From NCBI GenBank assembly GCA_964475955.1, contig CAYYZY010000136.1:1-21652 (forward strand): 21,652 bases of DNA, in the 5' to 3' direction. Source of the DNA: DATKZH01 sp964475955. GTDB taxonomy: Bacteria > Planctomycetota > Planctomycetia > Pirellulales > Thermoguttaceae. Positions within the stretch are counted from its first letter, which is position 1. Each line of letters opens with the position of its first letter. A program made the position numbers and the translations under genes. The notes beneath the pieces are model-generated. The model was not told the origin of the DNA. It did not search any database and saw only the letters and a list, made by a program, of their open reading frames with translations. Below, one piece after another: positions 16,239 through 21,652 of this stretch.

Positions 16239-17347
16239 TTCGAGTCCAGGTGCCGGGTGCGCGCGATGCCGGCCGCTCCGACGTATCCCGCGTCGCCGCC
16301 CAGCGAGGCGAACTCGATCGCGGTTCGTTCGGCGAGCACCGGAAACGCGCGCCGCGCGACTTCCTCCCGGATCCTCGCCAGGAAACGCCGGCCCAACTCG
16401 CTCTCGTTGCCGCCGAACGTCATGGCCCCGCCCAGCAGCACGCCGTTCGGGTCGATCGTGTGCATCAGGCTCACGATGCCGATGCCCAGGTACCGGGCCG
16501 TCTCCATCACCAGCTCGAGCGACACGGCGTCGCCCGACTCGGCCTCCAGGCCGATCAACTCGGGGATCCCCCGCCGCGCGTCTTCCGGCTTCGCTTCCTC
16601 CTCGGCGATCCGCTCCGGCAGCGTGCTGCTCGGACCGCCGGCCAGCGCCTCGTGGGCGCGCTTGATCAGGGCCGTCGCGCTGGCGTAGGCCTCCAGGTGG
16701 CCCGGCTGGCCGCAGCCGCACACGCGCGCGTTCTCGGAGCAGTCGATGATGATGTGACCGCACTCGGCCCCGTGGCTGTTTTCCCCGTCGATCGACACGC
16801 CGCCGACGATGATCCCGCAGCCGATCCCGGTGCCTAGGGTCAGAAGCACCATGCTGTGGAAATCCTGGCCCGAGCCGACCCAGAACTCGCCGTACGCGGC
16901 CGCGGCGGCGTCGTTGGCGAACGCCACCGGCCTGGCGCAATGTTCGCTGAGCCGATCGCGGATCGCAAACCCCTTCCACTCCGGCCCGAGGAGGTTGACC
17001 GGGTCGATCAGCTTGCCGGCCGGGATGTCCATCGTCCCCGGCGAACCGAGACCCACCCAGGGAACGGCCGAAGGCTCGATGCCGGCCATCTCGATGGCCC
17101 GCTTGACGGCCTGCCCCATCCGCCGGGTGGCATCCTCGGCCCCCTTCTCGACCTCGGTCGGCACGCTCAGCTTCGGCGCCTGGCCCGCATTCTCCTTCAT
17201 CGAGGAGTCGCCGGCCTCGTCCAGCAGGACCGGCCGTCCCAGGTCGTCGACCACGCCGACCTTGATGTTCGTGCCCCCCAGATCGACCCCCACAAAAAAG
17301 GGGGGCTGGCCATCCCGGGCGCGGATTGGTTCACGATTGTCTGTCAT
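16235..17347 (-). CDS. ROK-family sugar kinase, probable glucokinase
   Basis: This is a 370-residue cytosolic sugar kinase, longer than the usual 300-320. The ATP-binding phosphate-1 motif is DLGGTN at residues 22-27, the catalytic Asp146 lies in NDAAAAAYGE, and LGTGIGCG at 171-178 is the second glycine motif. The ROK zinc motif is present with a change: His198 (ECGH), Cys210 and Cys212 are in place, but the position normally held by the third Cys is His217 (CGCGQPGHLEAYAS, 210-223). Inserts at about 44-72 and 236-272 account for the extra length. Glucose, or another hexose or N-acyl hexosamine, is the likely substrate. The start at 17347 has a GAGGT about 13 bases upstream. It is divergent from the M20 peptidase. 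Confidence 0.88.
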   Translation of the reverse strand: MTDNREPIRARDGQPPFFVGVDLGGTNIKVGVVDDLGRPVLLDEAGDSSMKENAGQAPKLSVPTEVEKGAEDATRRMGQAVKRAIEMAGIEPSAVPWVGLGSPGTMDIPAGKLIDPVNLLGPEWKGFAIRDRLSEHCARPVAFANDAAAAAYGEFWVGSGQDFHSMVLLTLGTGIGCGIIVGGVSIDGENSHGAECGHIIIDCSENARVCGCGQPGHLEAYASATALIKRAHEALAGGPSSTLPERIAEEEAKPEDARRGIPELIGLEAESGDAVSLELVMETARYLGIGIVSLMHTIDPNGVLLGGAMTFGGNESELGRRFLARIREEVARRAFPVLAERTAIEFASLGGDAGYVGAAGIARTRHLDSK

Positions 17348-17410
17348 GGCGATCGATCGACCTCTCGGCTTGCGCTTCGTCGTGACGTCAGAATGCCTCG
17401 GAAGGGTTGC

Positions 17411-17439
17411 ACTATAGGGCCTAGCCAGGCGGCCGGCAA
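17411..17439 (-). promoter_or_regulatory. Sigma70-type promoter of the ROK kinase gene
   Basis: On the minus strand TTGCCG (17439-17434) and TATAGT (17416-17411) are 17 bases apart. The -10 matches five of six positions and the -35 four of six. The start codon is about 64 bases downstream. Confidence 0.5.
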
Positions 17440-17526
17440 TTGGACGGGGCGCCCGCTACTGCCGCCGCCTTTTCGCGGCGCTTCGGCGCTCGGCCGACCC
17501 GTACGCCGGGGTTTTTCGGACCCCCA

Positions 17527-17556
17527 TTGGCCCGGCTCGGACCCAACCACTATATT
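17527..17556 (+). promoter_or_regulatory. Sigma70-type promoter of the M20 dipeptidase gene
   Basis: TTGGCC at 17527-17532 and TATATT at 17551-17556 are separated by 18 bases. The -10 box is in a locally AT-rich island in otherwise very GC-rich DNA. The start codon is about 62 bases downstream, the same layout as the divergent ROK promoter. Confidence 0.5.
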
Positions 17557-17617
17557 GGAGACTCGTGGCGCGGGGAATGTCCCCCCCAAATTGCCGGACT
17601 CCGAGGGGGTCACCAGA

Positions 17618-18982
17618 ATGGCCGCTATCGACGACTACCTCGCTTCCCAGGCGGAACGCTTCGAGCAGGAGCTGTGTCAACTGCTGCGGATCGCCAGCGT
17701 CAGCGCCGACCCGGCCTGTCGCGACGACGTGCGCCAGGCCGCCGATTGGCTGGCCCAGCAGTTCCGCCGGCTCGACTTCTCCACGGAGGTCGTGCCCACC
17801 TCGGGCCACCCGCTGGTGCTGGCCGAGTCGGCGCCGGTCGACGGCGCGCCCACGGTGCTCGTCTACGGCCACTACGATGTCCAGCCGCCCGACCCCCTCG
17901 ATCAGTGGGACTCGCCCCCGTTCGCGCCCGTGTACCGCGACGGCAACGTCTACGCGCGCGGGGCCTCCGACGACAAGGGCCAGGTGCTCACCCACCTGTT
18001 CAGCGCCGAGGCCTGGATCGCGGTCCGCCAACGCTTGCCGGTCAATCTGAAGTTCCTCATCGAAGGCGAAGAGGAGGTGGGAAGCACCGGCCTTGCCCAG
18101 TTCACGGCCGAGCATCCCGAGCGGCTCGCCTGCGACTGCATCGTCGTCAGCGACAGTTCCCAGTTCGGCCGAGGCCAGCCCGCGATCACCTACGGCCTGC
18201 GCGGCATCCTCTACTACGAGGTCGAGCTGATCGGCCCCAACCGCGACCTGCACTCCGGCTCGTTCGGCGGGTCGGTGACCAACCCGGCCAACGCCCTGGC
18301 CAAGATGCTCGCCGCACTCATCGACGACCGCGGAAAGATCCGAGTTCCCGGCTTCTACGACGACGTGGTCCCCATAGCCGAGCGGGAACGCCGCCAGTTC
18401 GCCATGCTCCCGTTCGACGAACGCCGGTACTGGGAGCAGCTCGGCCTTTCCGGCGCCGTGGGCGAGGCGGGCTACACCGTGCTGGAACGGCGCTGGGCGC
18501 GGCCCACTTGCGACGTCTGCGGGCTGACCAGCGGCTACCAGGGCCAAGGAGCGAAGACCGTGTTGCCGGCCAAGGCCTCCGCCAAGCTCAGCTTCCGGCT
18601 CGTGCCCAATCAGGACGCCGACAAGATCGGCCAGGCCCTCGAATCGATGCTCTCGGAACTCTGTCCGCCGGGGATCACGCTCAAGCTCACCAAGGCGGCC
18701 GGGTCGCCCGGCCTGCTCGTCCCGCTGGAAAGTTCCTACGTCCAGGCGGCGGCCCGGGCGATCGAGCACGCCTTCGGCCGCTCGCCCGTATTCACGCGCG
18801 AGGGCGGCTCCATCCCCATCATCGTCACCATGCACCAGACGCTCGGGGCCGACGCGCTCCTGCTCGGCTGGGGCCAGGACGACGACAACACGCACAGCCC
18901 CAACGAAAAATTCTCGCTGGCCGATTTCCACCGCGGCATCAAGGCCAGCGCCCGCCTCTGGCAGGAACTGAGCCGAATCTAA
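17618..18982 (+). CDS. M20-family metallo-dipeptidase
   Basis: This is a 454-residue cytosolic zinc peptidase of the M20A/CNDP-like dipeptidase group. Expected metal ligands are all present: His85 in GHYDVQP, bridging Asp118 in GASDDKGQ, Glu153 next to general base Glu152 in EGEEEVGS, Asp179 in VVSDSSQ, and His426 in NTHSPNE. The dimerisation (lid) domain spans about 195-365, with LHSGSFGG at 211-218. The length is typical for the group. The ATG at 17618 is preceded by GAGGGGG. Likely substrates are dipeptides; other amide bonds are possible. serS follows on the same strand after 68 bases and may be co-transcribed. Confidence 0.92.
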   Translation: MAAIDDYLASQAERFEQELCQLLRIASVSADPACRDDVRQAADWLAQQFRRLDFSTEVVPTSGHPLVLAESAPVDGAPTVLVYGHYDVQPPDPLDQWDSPPFAPVYRDGNVYARGASDDKGQVLTHLFSAEAWIAVRQRLPVNLKFLIEGEEEVGSTGLAQFTAEHPERLACDCIVVSDSSQFGRGQPAITYGLRGILYYEVELIGPNRDLHSGSFGGSVTNPANALAKMLAALIDDRGKIRVPGFYDDVVPIAERERRQFAMLPFDERRYWEQLGLSGAVGEAGYTVLERRWARPTCDVCGLTSGYQGQGAKTVLPAKASAKLSFRLVPNQDADKIGQALESMLSELCPPGITLKLTKAAGSPGLLVPLESSYVQAAARAIEHAFGRSPVFTREGGSIPIIVTMHQTLGADALLLGWGQDDDNTHSPNEKFSLADFHRGIKASARLWQELSRI

Positions 18983-19016
18983 TCCACCGTACACGATCAC
19001 CCGACAGAACCTCGCC

Positions 19017-19050
19017 ACTCCCGACTCCCGACTCCCGACTCCCCACTCCC
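19017..19050 (+). repeat. 7-base tandem repeat directly before the serS start codon
   Basis: Three copies of ACTCCCG (19017-19037), then ACTCCCC and ACTCCC, run straight into the serS ATG. The pyrimidine-rich array occupies the place of a Shine-Dalgarno sequence, which is absent. Such repeats can change copy number by slippage, which would move upstream signals relative to the start. Confidence 0.85.
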
Positions 19051-20331
<1,281 letters not shown>

Positions 20332-21033
20332 CCCGTGCGGGGGGCGTTCCTACCTCCAAGGCTTGCACCAGGCGCTCGAATGGCCCGGCGCCGTACCGCG
20401 CCTCGACGTACGCCGCCAACGCCCGGGCGGCGCCGCGGAACTCAAAACCCTTCGTCCGAACTCCCCACGGTGCCAGCAGTTCGGCCACGCGGGCCTTGCA
20501 CCGCCCGAGCGCGGCCCGCACCTGGGCCTTCAGCCGCCGCATTCGCCGACGCTCGCGAAGCGGACGCTTGAGCCCGACCAGCAGCGCCCGCACCCGGCGC
20601 ACCAGCTCCCCATAACGCCCCAGGTAAACCGACCGCTGCCGACCCTCCTCCCGATACGCCAGCCGGTAGTACGGCCCCAGGCGCCGCCCGCCCCGCTCAC
20701 GCCAACCCGCCACCACGGCCCCCTGGGCGGCAAACCGGGCAGGCGCCGCGAGCACGGTCTTTTTGACGCGCTCCCACCGCGCGGCCGCCCGTTGGTCAAC
20801 AAACGGCCGATTTTCCGCAACCGGGGGTCCCCCGGCATGCCCCGCCGCCGGGCCAGATCCCCCCAAAGGCATGGTTCGTCTCCCGCAATTTCGCTGATTC
20901 ACGGTCAATCCTCTCCTGCCAGCGCTTCGATCACCCCGTCGCACGGCCCGTCTTGCCCCCCTACCCGCGGGGCCTCCGAACGGCACGTAGCCAGCCCCGG
21001 GAACCGGCGGACCGCGCCCTCGCCCCGCCGCGA

Positions 21034-21187
21034 CCCACGTTTCCAACGCGCCCCACATGACCCACGTCTCCAATGCGCCCCACGTGATCCACGTCTCCAA
21101 CGCGCCATACGTGGGGCACGTCTCCAACGCGCCATACGTGGGGCACGTTTCCAACGTGCCATACGTGGGGCACGTTTCCAACGTGCC
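21034..21187 (+). repeat. 27-base tandem array of GTGG-type REP-like hairpins
   Basis: Five full units (starting 21034, 21061, 21088, 21115, 21142) and a sixth partial unit (21169-21187) each hold a hairpin core with the loop TCC. Units 5 and 6 are perfect: GGCACGTT, TCC, AACGTGCC. Units 1-4 have increasingly mismatched arms towards the left. The four bases before successive cores are GCGA, ATGA, GTGA, GTGG, GTGG, GTGG. There are no spacers, so it is not CRISPR. The core equals the unit at 1392-1414 apart from one compensatory base-pair swap. Confidence 0.85.
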
Positions 21188-21450
21188 TCGAAAGCGCCAG
21201 TTCCGCCCCACGAATTCCGGACTACGCCCCCAAGCCCCATCCCCAAACCCCCGCGCGCAGCGGCGCACAATCCGCACCATTCTACGCCCCCGCCCGCCCC
21301 CGCCTCCACGCCAGGAATCGGCCACCCGCCGCGTGGACTGCTAAGACGTTCGGGAACACAGTGCAGTCAGCCTACGGCAAGCGGGGGCCATTTCGGTTCC
21401 GCGAAACCACGAAGCCATTGCCTGCCCCTTTCTCCGCGCTGACGCCGTCT

Positions 21451-21560
21451 GCCCCAACGGGGCAAAATCCGACAGCCCAGGGCGCAGCCCTGGGTCGAAG
21501 GTCCAACCACCAGCCGCTCGCCCTGAAAGGGCACAATTCGTCATTACGCCCCTTCGGGGC
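21451..21560. repeat. Composite repeat of four short hairpins
   Basis: Four perfect palindromes with three-base loops occur in 110 bases: GCCCC-AAC-GGGGC (21451-21463), CCCAGGGC-GCA-GCCCTGGG (21476-21494), GCCCT-GAA-AGGGC (21520-21532) and GCCCC-TTC-GGGGC (21548-21560). It resembles a dispersed intergenic repeat that I recall from planctomycetes and related phyla; that recollection is unverified. It lies just past the stop of a possible minus-strand gene at the right edge. Confidence 0.7.
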
Positions 21561-21573
21561 TCGCGGCAGCCAT

Positions 21574-21652
21574 TTATAGGTGTGCGTTCGCCCTAGCCTT
21601 GCGTTTCTTTCGTGATTCTTCGAGCACTCGGGCGGTGGATACATGATTGCGG
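21574..21652 (-). CDS. 3' end of an unidentified minus-strand gene (partial)
   Basis: From the window edge the minus strand reads 25 codons ending in VLEESRKKRKARANAHL and a TAA at 21576-21574. A lysine/arginine-rich tail of this kind looks like a protein C-terminus, and the four-hairpin repeat begins just after it. The sample is too short to name a family or to exclude chance. Confidence 0.3.
   Translation of the reverse strand, partial: RNHVSTARVLEESRKKRKARANAHL

Larger units (their letters stand above)
20873..21573. other. Repeat-rich region without a supported gene
   Basis: This stretch of about 700 bases holds a 27-base tandem REP array and a four-hairpin composite repeat, listed separately. 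The open frames across it translate simple repeats or palindromes and show no recognisable domain. The DNA between the two repeat clusters (21188-21450) is C-rich on the plus strand and shows nothing I can name. Confidence 0.6.

Noticed and set aside
21034..21187. CRISPR array
   Set aside because: The 27-base units follow each other without unique spacers and no cas gene is present.
21057..21344. A small repeat protein encoded by the tandem array (nine-residue repeats, HVSNAPYVG type)
   Set aside because: A 27-base unit is automatically in frame; the hairpin symmetry and GTGG head explain conservation better than a peptide, and no ribosome site is evident.
21372..21644. A 90-codon minus-strand frame across the four hairpins
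   Set aside because: It is a translation of palindromic repeat DNA; such frames are commonly annotated as hypothetical proteins without support.

Overview
The window is high-GC bacterial DNA that most likely comes from a planctomycete, perhaps of the Pirellula/Thermogutta type. This is inferred from gene content, not from a marker-gene search. The pointers are large secreted glycosidases beside formylglycine sulfatases, a signal-peptide TPR protein with a long Ala/Pro/Glu linker, a secreted beta-propeller, Shine-Dalgarno-like leaders of the GGAGG type, and many short palindromic repeats between genes. I saw no rRNA, tRNA, CRISPR array, phage genes or recognisable transposase.

Layout. Positions 1-2640 hold the tail of an upstream gene, an OFA-type MFS transporter and a PIG3-like quinone oxidoreductase. 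Positions 2660-11048 form a carbohydrate-degradation block. A 1374-residue secreted GH2 enzyme with two CBM60-like modules is divergent from a sulfatase, and the sulfatase is followed by a secreted alpha/beta hydrolase and a zinc-dependent sugar-alcohol-type dehydrogenase. A plausible joint role is removal of sulfate and ester groups, cleavage of a polysaccharide outside the cytoplasm, and oxidation of a released sugar or polyol inside the cell. The true substrate cannot be read from the sequence. Positions 11086-13592 carry, on the minus strand, a small retropepsin-like aspartic protease and a secreted beta-propeller. Positions 14025-17347 carry a TPR protein converging on a ROK kinase. Positions 17618-20331 carry an M20 dipeptidase and seryl-tRNA synthetase, and a DUF6788-like basic protein converges on serS and overlaps its 3' end. 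The last 780 bases are mostly repeats.

The most interesting non-genic signal is a set of REP-like elements. Two sequence families, each with a GTAG or GTGG head followed by a perfect hairpin, occur as head-to-head pairs after genes (1392-1438 and 2570-2637). One of them also occurs as a 27-base tandem array (21034-21187) whose units decay steadily from right to left. Stem changes between copies are compensatory. This matches the layout of RAYT-mobilised REP/BIME elements, but no RAYT gene lies in the window. Other observations include a four-hairpin composite repeat near the right end, a 7-base tandem repeat abutting the serS start codon, and a coding-like stretch in frame after the propeller's stop.
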